Below are positions 23,654 to 31,145 of a stretch of DNA of 64,000 bases, in pieces (within the stretch, counting starts at the first letter, position 1; every line of letters begins with the position of its first letter). Both the position numbers and the translations under genes were made by a program. This stretch comes from DATAGF01 sp963819845 (GTDB lineage Bacteria > Actinomycetota > Thermoleophilia > Miltoncostaeales > Miltoncostaeaceae): the NCBI GenBank assembly GCA_963819845.1, contig CAWFXQ010000002.1, positions 124,001 to 188,000 of the forward strand, in the 5' to 3' direction. The notes under the pieces are model-generated. The model made no database searches. It had not been told where the DNA came from and worked only from the letters and a program-made list of their open reading frames with translations.

Positions 23654-23949
23654 CCGCCCTCCCCGCGCGACCCGCCCCGTCGCCGCCGCCTCCGGGACCA
23701 CCGATCGGAGATCTGCTGGCCGGCGTAGAGGGCCACCCCGAACCACGGGATCCGCCGGATCAGAAAGCGGGCTCCGAGCGCGAGGGCCAGCGCGGTGCCC
23801 GCGACGATGCCCAGGACCACGGCCGGCGACAGGCCGGCCCCGGCGATGAGCGCGATGGCGCACCCGATCAGTGCCAGGATCGCGCCGAGAAGCCCGGCCG
23901 CGATGCCCGCGTAGGTCAGCAGGCGGCTGATGAGGAAGTTGTCGGCCAC
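23650..23949 (-). CDS. Small membrane protein with basic tail (99 aa)
   Basis: Two hydrophobic helices (residues about 10-35 and 40-62) are followed by RFLIRRIPWFGVALYAGQQI and a very basic C-terminus (SRRRRRRGG) that probably stays cytoplasmic. I do not recognise a family. GTG 23949 is preferred: CAGGAG lies 8 bases upstream. It starts 29 bases after the NTF2-like stop, so it may be the last gene of the coupled operon that begins at 27212. Confidence 0.65.
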   Translation of the reverse strand: MADNFLISRLLTYAGIAAGLLGAILALIGCAIALIAGAGLSPAVVLGIVAGTALALALGARFLIRRIPWFGVALYAGQQISDRWSRRRRRRGGSRGEGG

Positions 23950-23978
23950 CGACCGCTCCTGCCCGTCCCGGCCGCCCG

Positions 23979-24392
23979 CTAACCCTCGGCCGGCGCCGGG
24001 CGGATCACCGGCGAGGCGTGGTGCAGGGCGATGTGCCAGCCCGATCCGTCGAGCACGAACAGGTTGGTGGCGGCGACCTCGGCGGTCGCGGGGGTCCCGC
24101 CGGCGCCGGCCGAGGTGATGCGCTCGGTGCAGGTCACCCAGGCGACCGGATCGACCACCGAGGCGGCCGCCTCGGCGATCTCGAACTCGATGTAGCCGGT
24201 GTTGGCCATGATGGCCTCCCAGCCCTCGCGCACCTCGTCCCAGCCTCGCTGCCACGGCCCGCCCGGGTGCAGGCAGGCCACGTCGCCGCGCGCGGCCCAG
24301 CAGCTCGCCATGGCCTCCATGTCGAGCGCCTCGAAGGCGTCGTAGAACCGGCGGTTGGCGGCCAGCACCTGCCCGGCGATGGGGATTGTCAC
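23979..24392 (-). CDS. NTF2-like / SnoaL-like protein
   Basis: A 137-residue single-domain NTF2-like protein of the DUF4440/SnoaL kind. The first helix is VLAANRRFYDAFEALDMEAM and ASCWAARGDVACLHPGGPWQRGWDEV follows, the Trp-x-x-G core common in these proteins. GWHIALHHASPV closes the cone. Members bind or convert small molecules; residues here do not tell which. GTG 24392 directly abuts the TAG of the SirB1-like gene with no gap, so translation is surely coupled. Confidence 0.82.
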   Translation of the reverse strand: MTIPIAGQVLAANRRFYDAFEALDMEAMASCWAARGDVACLHPGGPWQRGWDEVREGWEAIMANTGYIEFEIAEAAASVVDPVAWVTCTERITSAGAGGTPATAEVAATNLFVLDGSGWHIALHHASPVIRPAPAEG

Positions 24393-25175
24393 CTAGTTCA
24401 TCCTCCTGGTCATGTCGCGGGCGGCGTCGAGGCGGGCCTCCACCGCGGGCGCCTGGGGGTGGTCGGGGTGGGCCGTCAGAAACGCCGCCCCCCGCTCCCG
24501 GGCCTCGGCGTAGCGTCCGGTCGCCGCGAGCAGCCCGATCGCGCGGCTCTCGAGGTCGAGGTCTCCGGGGGCGACCATCAGGCCCAGCTCCGTGGTCCAG
24601 AGGGCGTCGCGGAGGCGGCGGCGGCGCAGGTAGGAGCCGCGCAGGTTCGCGAGCGTGCGCGCCAGGATCGCGCGGTCGGCCGCGGGCGCGAGGAATTCCG
24701 GTCGCAGGTCGAGCCCGCTCGTGCGGCGGACGATCGCGGCGAGGTCGGCGACGGTGCGGGGCGCCCAGCCGTCGAACGGGTCGAGGTACGCGGGCTCGGG
24801 GCCCGAGAGATCGGCGACCACGAAGTGGCCCGGCATGCCGATGCCGGCCATCGGCATGCCGGCCCGCCGGGCGACCGCGAGGGTGAGGGTGGCGAGAGCG
24901 ATCGGCAGCCCCCGGCCGCGCTCCAGCACCTGGTCGAGGAAGGAGTTGCGCGGGTCGTCGTAGTCGTCGGCGTCGCCGCGCAGCCCCTCGCCCCGCAGCG
25001 CCTCGACGACGCCGTCGCCGGCCGCGCGCCCGGCCAGCCGGTCGACCCGCGCGAGGCAGGCGGCGACGTCGAGGCCCGGCGACGCCTCGGCGCTGAACAG
25101 CAGGTTCGCCTCGGCCAGGTCGAGCCCGCCGGAGTCGAGCAGGCCGGCGAGCCGGCGGCGGGTCTCCGCGCTCAC
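24393..25175 (-). CDS. SirB1-family protein (transglutaminase-like fold plus TPR)
   Basis: A 260-residue protein. RNSFLDQVLERGRGLPIAL, then VARRAGMPMAGIGMPGHFVV and AYLDPFDGW, are the SirB1 (Transglut_core2) signature. A TPR-like C-terminus follows (LRGSYLRRRRLRDALWTTE, then RYAEARERGAAFLTAHPDH). Family members are linked loosely to regulation or protein interaction, and no enzymatic activity is proven. GTG 25175 overlaps the TGA of the small gene upstream. Part of the coupled run. Confidence 0.82.
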   Translation of the reverse strand: MSAETRRRLAGLLDSGGLDLAEANLLFSAEASPGLDVAACLARVDRLAGRAAGDGVVEALRGEGLRGDADDYDDPRNSFLDQVLERGRGLPIALATLTLAVARRAGMPMAGIGMPGHFVVADLSGPEPAYLDPFDGWAPRTVADLAAIVRRTSGLDLRPEFLAPAADRAILARTLANLRGSYLRRRRLRDALWTTELGLMVAPGDLDLESRAIGLLAATGRYAEARERGAAFLTAHPDHPQAPAVEARLDAARDMTRRMN

Positions 25176-25429
25176 CGCAGCAGCTCCGCCTCGGCGTCGA
25201 TCAGCGCCGACCGCACCAGGGCCTGGACCACCTTGCGCACCGCATCGTCGCGCTCGATGGCGGCCGCGCGCGCCAGGCCGGCAGCGGCGTCGACCGCGGC
25301 GCCGCCCGCGAGCCCCTCGGCGTGGCGCGCCGCCTGCGCCAGCAGGGCCGCCGCCACGGCGTCGCGCCGCACGAGCGCCATCTCGCACTGTGCCAGCGAC
25401 GCCGCCAGCCGCACGAGATCGCCCGTCAC
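25172..25429 (-). CDS. Small alpha-helical protein of unknown function (85 aa)
   Basis: I do not recognise it. It is Ala-rich and predicted to be wholly helical, with a pattern LVRLAASLAQCEMALVRRDA typical of a helix-turn-helix hairpin or a short TPR-like pair. Both ends overlap neighbours by GTGA: its GTG (25429) overlaps the amidohydrolase stop and its stop overlaps the SirB1-like start. This double overlap is the main evidence that it is a true gene. Confidence 0.7.
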   Translation of the reverse strand: MTGDLVRLAASLAQCEMALVRRDAVAAALLAQAARHAEGLAGGAAVDAAAGLARAAAIERDDAVRKVVQALVRSALIDAEAELLR

Positions 25430-26265
25430 GAGAGCAGCTCCCGGGCGTTCCCGCCGAGCACGGCCGCCACCTGCGCGGCGCTCCAGCCCGCCACCTCCGC
25501 CGCCCGCGCCACGAGCTGGAGCGCCGTGCCGTGCTCGCCGTAGGGCCGGTCGGAGCCGAAGAGCAGGCGCTCGGGCGGCAGCTCGACGAGGTCGGCCAAA
25601 GAGGCGAGCGACGTGTCGAGCGTCACCCCGGGGCGGGGCGCGACCCGGCGGGCGATCGCTCGGGCGTCGCCCCGTCCCGCGTGGGCCAGGACCAGCCGGG
25701 CGCCGGGCGCCGCGTCGAGCAGCTCGCCCAGGGGCCCGGCGAGCGGCCGGGCCCCGAAGCCGGCGTGGATCAGCACCGGCCAGCCGCGGTCGGTCGCGTC
25801 GCGCACCCGCGCGGCCACCCGGGGGTCCTCCGGCCGGAATCGCTGAGCGACCGGGTGGAGCTTGAGGCCGCGCGCGCCGGCGGAGGCGGCCCGCTCCATC
25901 TCCCCGGCCGCGCCGCCGGCCGCGGGGTCAACGCGGCAGAAGGGCACGATGCGCCCGCCCGCCGCGCGGGCGGCGTCCAGCACGGCGTCGTTGGCGGCGC
26001 GGAAGAGGCCGTCGGGCCCGGGGTCGTTGGGGGGGAAGCAGACCGCGCGCGCGATGCCCCAGCGGTCGAGGTCGGCCAGCAGGCCCGCGGCGTCGAGGCG
26101 GTGGCCGTCGGCGTCGCGGCCCAGGTGGACGTGGGCATCGACCGCGTCCTCGCGCCCCGGCATCGACCGGAGCCGGGCGGCCAGGTCGTCCTCCAGGCGC
26201 CGGATCTCGTCAACCTCGCCCCCGGCGCGCTCCACGGCGACCGCGTCCTCGCCCCACACCCTCAC
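25426..26265 (-). CDS. Amidohydrolase family (amidohydro-2) TIM-barrel hydrolase
   Basis: A 279-residue metal-dependent hydrolase. VDAHVHLGRDADG provides the HxH pair, VLIHAGFGARP and LVLAHAGRGD the middle His ligands, and LLFGSDRPYGE the final Asp. This matches the amidohydro-2 family (decarboxylases and lactone hydrolases). I placed the start at GTG 26265, which overlaps the methyltransferase TGA; a longer upstream frame is antisense-like. Substrate unknown; the neighbouring O-methyltransferase suggests an aromatic or hydroxylated compound. Confidence 0.85.
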   Translation of the reverse strand: MRVWGEDAVAVERAGGEVDEIRRLEDDLAARLRSMPGREDAVDAHVHLGRDADGHRLDAAGLLADLDRWGIARAVCFPPNDPGPDGLFRAANDAVLDAARAAGGRIVPFCRVDPAAGGAAGEMERAASAGARGLKLHPVAQRFRPEDPRVAARVRDATDRGWPVLIHAGFGARPLAGPLGELLDAAPGARLVLAHAGRGDARAIARRVAPRPGVTLDTSLASLADLVELPPERLLFGSDRPYGEHGTALQLVARAAEVAGWSAAQVAAVLGGNARELLS

Positions 26266-27212
26266 GCGCGCCGTCCCAGGAGGAGGTGGTGCCAGCCTTC
26301 CTCGAGCGGCAGCACCCGCGCGAGCGGGCAGCCCGCCGCCGCCATCCACTCGCGGTAGCGGGCCTCGGGGTGGGACTCGCCGCCGGGCGTCAACAGCAGC
26401 ATCATCACGCCGAAGCCGGGGCCCTGGGGGCTCGCGTCGCCCAGCACCTCCTGCACGGCCAGGAGCCCGCCGGGCCGCAGCGCCGCGCCGGCGCGGGCGA
26501 CGAGCGCGGCGGCCGGCTCCGCCGCGAAGAGGTGGACGACGTTGCCGAGGTAGACCGCGTCCCAGGGGCCCTCGGGCAGCGCGGCCGTGGCGTCGCCGGC
26601 GATCGTCGCGACCCCCGCGGACCAGAGGTCGGGCCCCCCGAACTCGAGCGCGGCGGGCAGGTCGAGGACCGTCACCTCCCAGCCGGCGGCGGTGAGCGCC
26701 CGCGCGTAGGTCCCGGGGGCGCCGCCCACGTCGAGCAGGCGCCCGCCCCCCTCCGGCGGCGGCCCCATCGCGGCGACGGCGGCCTGGACGCGCGGCGCCG
26801 CGATGTGCCGCATCGCCCGAGCGAAGCGCTCGACGGTGGCGGGGTCGCCGGCGGAGACGTCGTCAACCGGCCGGCCCGTGCGCAGCGCCTCCGCCAGCGC
26901 GAGGTGGCTGCGCATGGCCCGCGCCTCCAGGGCGAGGCCGCCGGCCAGGTCGGCGCCGTCGGCGGACGGCCCCAGCGCCGAGGCGCCGCGCGGCGTGAGC
27001 GACAGCGCCCCGTCCGCGGCGGCCTCGAGGTAGCCCATGTCGGCCAGCGCCGTCGACACGATCCGCGCGGCGCGCGGGTCGAGGCCCGCGGCGTGGGCGG
27101 CGGCGGCGGGGTCGCGGGGGGTGGCGAAGGCCGGCAGCAGGCCGCTCTCCAGGGCCGCCAGGGCGATCAGCGCCTCGCGCCAGTCCGCGGGCAGGGAGGG
27201 ACGCGCCGGCAC
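26262..27212 (-). CDS. SAM-dependent O-methyltransferase, hydroxyneurosporene/acetylserotonin type
   Basis: A 316-residue class I methyltransferase with an N-terminal winged-helix dimerisation domain (HAAGLDPRAARIVSTALADM, then YLEAAADGALSLT). The SAM site is LLDVGGAPGTYARALTAAG. WDAVYLGNVVHLF and LRPGGLLAVQEV follow in standard order. Such enzymes methylate hydroxyl groups of aromatic or polyketide compounds. It is the first gene of the coupled minus-strand operon; upstream DNA is only 33 bases to the divergent membrane-protein gene. Confidence 0.87.
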   Translation of the reverse strand: MPARPSLPADWREALIALAALESGLLPAFATPRDPAAAAHAAGLDPRAARIVSTALADMGYLEAAADGALSLTPRGASALGPSADGADLAGGLALEARAMRSHLALAEALRTGRPVDDVSAGDPATVERFARAMRHIAAPRVQAAVAAMGPPPEGGGRLLDVGGAPGTYARALTAAGWEVTVLDLPAALEFGGPDLWSAGVATIAGDATAALPEGPWDAVYLGNVVHLFAAEPAAALVARAGAALRPGGLLAVQEVLGDASPQGPGFGVMMLLLTPGGESHPEARYREWMAAAGCPLARVLPLEEGWHHLLLGRRA

Positions 27213-27245
27213 CGGGCCAGGGTACCGGGTGGTACCCTCAGGCCC

Positions 27246-27527
27246 GTGGCGAGGTCGAAGGGAAGCTCCAAGAAGCGCGCTGGCGGGCGGCGGGCGAACT
27301 ACGCGCCGGCGGCGACCGAGGTCGGCGTCCGCAAGTTCCTGCCGATCGGCTGGGCCAACTGGCTCGGCTTCGTGATGTTCGGCGTCATCACGTTCTTCCT
27401 CTTCGCCGAGACGATCGCCGCGACGATCGACGCCCGCGGCAACGACAACATCGCCGCCGGGATCATGACGATCGCCTTCGCCGTCACGACCTACCTCTTC
27501 GGCACCACTCGCGTGAAGGACGTCTGA
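27246..27527 (+). CDS. Small two-helix membrane protein (93 aa)
   Basis: A very basic N-terminus (residues 1-19, SKGSSKKRAGGRR) leads into WANWLGFVMFGVITFFLFAE and DNIAAGIMTIAFAVTTYLFG, two clear transmembrane helices with a short polar loop. Family unknown to me. GTG 27246 lacks a Shine-Dalgarno. Divergent from the methyltransferase operon, convergent with the SufR-like gene (4 bases apart). Confidence 0.65.
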   Translation: MARSKGSSKKRAGGRRANYAPAATEVGVRKFLPIGWANWLGFVMFGVITFFLFAETIAATIDARGNDNIAAGIMTIAFAVTTYLFGTTRVKDV

Positions 27528-27531
27528 GGGC

Positions 27532-28254
27532 TCAGGCCTCGACGGTCGCCACGCAGGCCTCGTCGCCGCGGGCCCGGGTCGTTGCGACCCGCAGGGTGGC
27601 CTCGGGGGCGAACGCCGCCAGCATCCCCTTCCAGATCGCGCGGTCGAGGCCGCAGATGCGCTCGGGGTCGTCGAAGGCGATCTCCTCGAACGGGCAGGCG
27701 CAGGCCTTCAGGCCCTCGTCGCCCTCGGCGCGCGCCGCGAAGCCGTAGCGCGAGAGCAGGCGCACGACGTCCTGGATGGCCTCCGACGCCGTGGCGCCCG
27801 GGCCGCCGCCCCCGGCGGCCGCCTCGGCGCGCCCGACCTCGTAGCCGAACTCGTAGCCCACCCGCTCCAGCACCTCCTGCGGCGCCCCCGAGCCCCCGTC
27901 GGCGGCCGCGCGCAGCAGCAGGGTGGCCAGCAGCTCGTAGTGGCGCTCGGGCAGGGCCATGAGCACCTCGGCCTCGGCCAGGCGGTAGCGCTTGGGCGGG
28001 CGGCCGGCCCCCGGCCCCCCCGCGCCCTCGCCGCGCCCGAACCGGGCCTCGAGGAACCCCTGCTCCACGAGCTTGTCCAGGTGGAACCCGGCCAGGCGAC
28101 GGTCGATGCCGACGGCCGCGGCGACGTCGGCCTTGCCCACCTCGCGGCCCGCCGACCGCACGGCGAAGAAGACGCTGCGCCGCGTCGGGTCGCCGAGCGC
28201 CGCCGCCAGGCGACCGATGTCGCGTTGGGCCTGTTCCTCTGACGGTGCCGCCAC
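27532..28254 (-). CDS. ArsR/SufR-like transcriptional regulator with four C-terminal cysteines
   Basis: A 240-residue regulator. The N-terminal winged helix has LGDPTRRSVFFAVRSAGREV, VGIDRRLAGFHLDKLVEQG and GRPPKRYRLA, as in the SufR/ArsR-like group. The C-terminal half carries Cys185, Cys187, Cys201 and Cys234; the CPFEE...PERIC segment resembles that of SufR, which senses Fe-S status through bound cluster. The suf operon lies 2.9 kb downstream on the opposite strand. That it controls suf is inference. GTG 28254 follows GGCAGGCGAG. Confidence 0.8.
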   Translation of the reverse strand: MAAPSEEQAQRDIGRLAAALGDPTRRSVFFAVRSAGREVGKADVAAAVGIDRRLAGFHLDKLVEQGFLEARFGRGEGAGGPGAGRPPKRYRLAEAEVLMALPERHYELLATLLLRAAADGGSGAPQEVLERVGYEFGYEVGRAEAAAGGGGPGATASEAIQDVVRLLSRYGFAARAEGDEGLKACACPFEEIAFDDPERICGLDRAIWKGMLAAFAPEATLRVATTRARGDEACVATVEA

Positions 28255-28303
28255 GTCTCGCCTGCCCCCCGGCGCGCCTGACGAAACTGAGGATACACCC
28301 GTC

Positions 28304-28314
28304 CCGTTGTACGG
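28304..28314. promoter_or_regulatory. Short dyad in the divergent region of the SufR-like gene
   Basis: CCGT-TGT-ACGG is a perfect 4-3-4 palindrome in the 68-bp space between GTG 28254 (minus) and GTG 28323 (plus). It shares the CCG...ACGG form with the dyad inside the suf promoter. Candidate binding site for the regulator; weak on its own. Confidence 0.3.
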
Positions 28315-28322
28315 TCCTCCTC

Positions 28323-29663
28323 GTGGGTCCCTTCCGCCTGATCGCCGCCGCCGGAGCCCTCGGCATCGCCGCCGCCACGCCCGCGCTCGGCGCGTGGAGC
28401 GGGCCCGAGCGGGTCTCGGCCGGGCCGGGCGACGCGCACTCCCCCGATCTGGCGACGAACGGCGGCGGCGGCGCCGTGGCGGCCTGGGTGGAGACAGCCG
28501 GGCGCCGCGGCCGGATCGTGGCCAGCGTGCGCAGCGCCGGGGGCGCGTGGAGCCGGCCGGCCGTCGTCTCGCCCCCCGGCGGGTCGGCGATCGACCCCCG
28601 CGCCGGCATCGACGCCGGCGGGGGCGCGGTGCTGGCGTGGCGCCAGGTCGTGCGCACGCGGGTTCTCCAGGGGCGCCGCCAGGCGGTCTACGTCGCCCGG
28701 GCCCGGGCGCGCCGCGCGGGCGGCGGGTGGGGCGCGGTCGCGACCCTGTCGGACGGGCGCCAGAAGGTCGGCCCGGTCGAGCTGGCCGTCGACCCCCGGG
28801 GCGTCGCCGTGGCCGCCTGGCACTGGGGCACCGGCACGCGGTCGGGCACGCCCGGCCACGTCGGCGAGGTCCAGATCGCCGAGAGGCGCGCCGGGGGACC
28901 GTGGGGCCGCGCGCGGCGGGCGTTGACGCCGCGGGGCTGCGGCCTCGACACGCGCCTGCCAGACGTCGCTGCCGGCTCGGGCGGCCACGCCGTCGTCTGG
29001 TGGCAGTGCGACCGCCCCGATGGCCGCAGCGGCGCGAAGGCCATCGGCCGCGGGCCGTCGCCGGGGGCCTGGAGCGCCGAGGTGGGGCTGCCCTTCGCCG
29101 CCCCCGGCGACCAGGCGGCCGACCTGGCCGTCGAGCCCGGCGGGGCGCCCTTGGGCCTGAGCGCGGGCGCGGGGCGCATCCTGACGCTCTGGCGCGGCGG
29201 CGCGCCCCTCGGCACGCGGCGGGGGCTCGAGCTGGCGCCGGTCGCGCTCGCCCCGCGGCGGCAGGTCGCGCGATCGGGCGGGCGGCCGTCGGCCTCCGCG
29301 GCGGCCGCGGGGGCGACCGGCGGCTGGATCGGGCCGGACGGGCTCGGCCTGGCGGACATCGGCCCCCCGGCGACGGCCGCCCGCGCCACGGTGCTCGGAG
29401 GGCCGCCCGGCGCGGCGCGCGACGCCCGCGTGGCGGCGACGCCGGCCGGTGCGGCTGTCGCGGTCGCGCTGTCCGCCGCGGGGACGGTGGTCGCGACGGC
29501 CCGCGCGACCGGCGGCGACTGGTCGCCGCTCGAGCCGATCTCGGCGGCCGGGGCGGCGGGGGCCGACGTCGGCGCGACCGACGGGATCGCGACGGCGTAC
29601 TGGTCCCGCCGCGCCGGCGGCCGCAGCGTCGTGGAGCGTGCCGAGCTGAGGCCGGCGCCGTGA
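28323..29663 (+). CDS. Secreted beta-propeller-like repeat protein, paralogue A
   Basis: A 446-residue exported protein with signal peptide (residues 1-26, ending ALGA before WSGPE). Repeating strands such as AHSPDLATNGGGGAVAAWVE and RRQAVYVARAR recur every 50-60 residues, as in six- or seven-bladed propellers. A Cys pair (PRGCGLD, WWQCDRP) is shared with the next gene. No catalytic motif is recognisable. GTG 28323 is preferred as it fronts the signal peptide. Related along its length to the next gene. Confidence 0.72.
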   Translation: MGPFRLIAAAGALGIAAATPALGAWSGPERVSAGPGDAHSPDLATNGGGGAVAAWVETAGRRGRIVASVRSAGGAWSRPAVVSPPGGSAIDPRAGIDAGGGAVLAWRQVVRTRVLQGRRQAVYVARARARRAGGGWGAVATLSDGRQKVGPVELAVDPRGVAVAAWHWGTGTRSGTPGHVGEVQIAERRAGGPWGRARRALTPRGCGLDTRLPDVAAGSGGHAVVWWQCDRPDGRSGAKAIGRGPSPGAWSAEVGLPFAAPGDQAADLAVEPGGAPLGLSAGAGRILTLWRGGAPLGTRRGLELAPVALAPRRQVARSGGRPSASAAAAGATGGWIGPDGLGLADIGPPATAARATVLGGPPGAARDARVAATPAGAAVAVALSAAGTVVATARATGGDWSPLEPISAAGAAGADVGATDGIATAYWSRRAGGRSVVERAELRPAP

Positions 29664-31003
29664 GGGTCGCCTTCCGCACCTCGCTCGCGGCGGCCCTCCT
29701 GCTGGGTGCCGCGGCCGGCCCGGCGGCCGCCGTCTGGGGCGGCGCCGAGCGCGCCTCGGTCGGGCCCCTCGATGCGAGCCACCCGGACGTCGCCGTCAAC
29801 GCCCGCGGCGACGTCGCCGCGGTCTGGGTGCGGGGCTCGGGCCGCGCGCGCCAGATCGTCGCCTCCCACCGGCCGCTCGGCGGGGGCTGGAGCCGCCCCG
29901 AGGGCATCTCGCGCCGCGGCCGCCCCGCCATCGACCCCCACGTGGCGGTCGGCCCCGACGGCCAGATCGTGGCCGTCTGGCGCCAGGTCGCCCGCAGCCG
30001 GGTCGTCCGGAGCGGCGGGAGGCGGCGCGGGCAGGCCGTCTACGTGGCCCGGGCGCGGGAGCTGGCCCCGGCGGCCGGCCGCTGGGGCGCGATCACGACC
30101 CTCTCCAGCCCGCGCCAGAAGGTGGGGCGCGTCTTCATCGGCCTCGACGGCCGCGGCCTCGCGGTGGCCGCCTGGCACTGGGGCACCGGCACCCGGCCGG
30201 CCGACCCGGGCTACGTGGGCCAGGTGCAACTCTCCGAGCGCCCACCGGGCGGGGCGTGGAGCGCCCCCCTGGCGGCGTCGACCGCCCCCGGCTGCGTGCA
30301 GGTGCGCCGCCCGCGGGTGGCCGCCGGCGCCGCGGGGCACGTTGCCGTGTGGTGGCAGTGCGACGTCGGCGGCGGCCGGTCGGTCGGCGCGGCGGTCGCG
30401 CGGGGGCCGGACGAGGCGTTCGGCTCCGAGGCCCGGCTGGCGGTCACGGGGGGCCGGGACCTCCACGCGGACCTGGCAATCGGGGGCGACGGCCGGGCGG
30501 TCGCCGTGGACGGCGCCGAGGGGACCCTGCGGTGGTGGCGGGGACCGGTGTCGGCGGGCGGCGTCGCGCTGGCGGAGCTCCCGGCGCTGGGCACCGCCGA
30601 GCGCCTCGCGCGGGGCGTCGGGTCGCCCCGCATCGCGGTCGGCCCCTCCGGCGACGCCCTCTCGGCCTGGATCGCGCCCGGCGGCACGACCCGCGTCACG
30701 GCCATCGCGGGCGACCTCGGGGTGGCGGCGCCGCTGACCCTCGGCACCGATCCGCGCGCCTCGCGCGTCCGCGTCGCGTCCGGCGGCGCGCGCCTGGGAG
30801 CGGTCGCCTGGCTGGCGTCGGGGCGGGTGCTGGCGGTGGGCCGGGGGGCCGACGGGAACACGAGCTCGCGGGCCACCCTGTCGGGATCCGGCGCCCACGG
30901 GCCGGCGCTGGCCATGGACACCGCGGGGGAGGCCGTGGCCATCTGGTCGCGGACCCGCGGTGGGCGCAGCGTGGTCGAGCGCGCCCAGTACCTGAGCCCC
31001 TGA
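29660..31003 (+). CDS. Secreted beta-propeller-like repeat protein, paralogue B
   Basis: A 447-residue exported paralogue of the preceding protein, sharing WHWGTGTR, GGRSVVERA, VWWQCD and IDPHVAVGP-type strands in the same order. Signal peptide at residues 1-24. GTG 29660 overlaps the previous TGA (GTGA), so the pair is translationally coupled. Tandem duplication is plain from the shared motifs, but divergence is large, so the duplication is old. Function unknown; position ahead of the suf operon may be incidental. Confidence 0.72.
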   Translation: MRVAFRTSLAAALLLGAAAGPAAAVWGGAERASVGPLDASHPDVAVNARGDVAAVWVRGSGRARQIVASHRPLGGGWSRPEGISRRGRPAIDPHVAVGPDGQIVAVWRQVARSRVVRSGGRRRGQAVYVARARELAPAAGRWGAITTLSSPRQKVGRVFIGLDGRGLAVAAWHWGTGTRPADPGYVGQVQLSERPPGGAWSAPLAASTAPGCVQVRRPRVAAGAAGHVAVWWQCDVGGGRSVGAAVARGPDEAFGSEARLAVTGGRDLHADLAIGGDGRAVAVDGAEGTLRWWRGPVSAGGVALAELPALGTAERLARGVGSPRIAVGPSGDALSAWIAPGGTTRVTAIAGDLGVAAPLTLGTDPRASRVRVASGGARLGAVAWLASGRVLAVGRGADGNTSSRATLSGSGAHGPALAMDTAGEAVAIWSRTRGGRSVVERAQYLSP

Positions 31004-31079
31004 CGACCGGCTCGGCGGCGGCGCGATAGTCTGCCCGCGGGACGGGGGCCCGTGCCGGCCGCCGATTCCTGTTCCGCCC

Positions 31080-31108
31080 TTCACCCATTCCGGTAACGGG
31101 CGTATCCT
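31080..31108 (+). promoter_or_regulatory. Promoter of the suf operon with an internal dyad
   Basis: TTCACC (31080-31085) and TATCCT (31103-31108) are spaced by 17 bases. Inside the spacer CCCATT-CCGGT-AACGGG (31084-31100) is a 6-5-6 dyad with one mismatch, well placed for a repressor. Transcription would start near 31115, about 30 bases ahead of the sufB ATG. Confidence 0.5.
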
Positions 31109-31145
31109 TTAGAGCGGATCGCGCGAGCCAGCGACGGGAGATCGC

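Noticed and set aside
27246..28254. CRISPR or toxin-antitoxin role for the small membrane protein and regulator pair
   Set aside because: They are convergent and unrelated in sequence; no repeats or toxin motifs.
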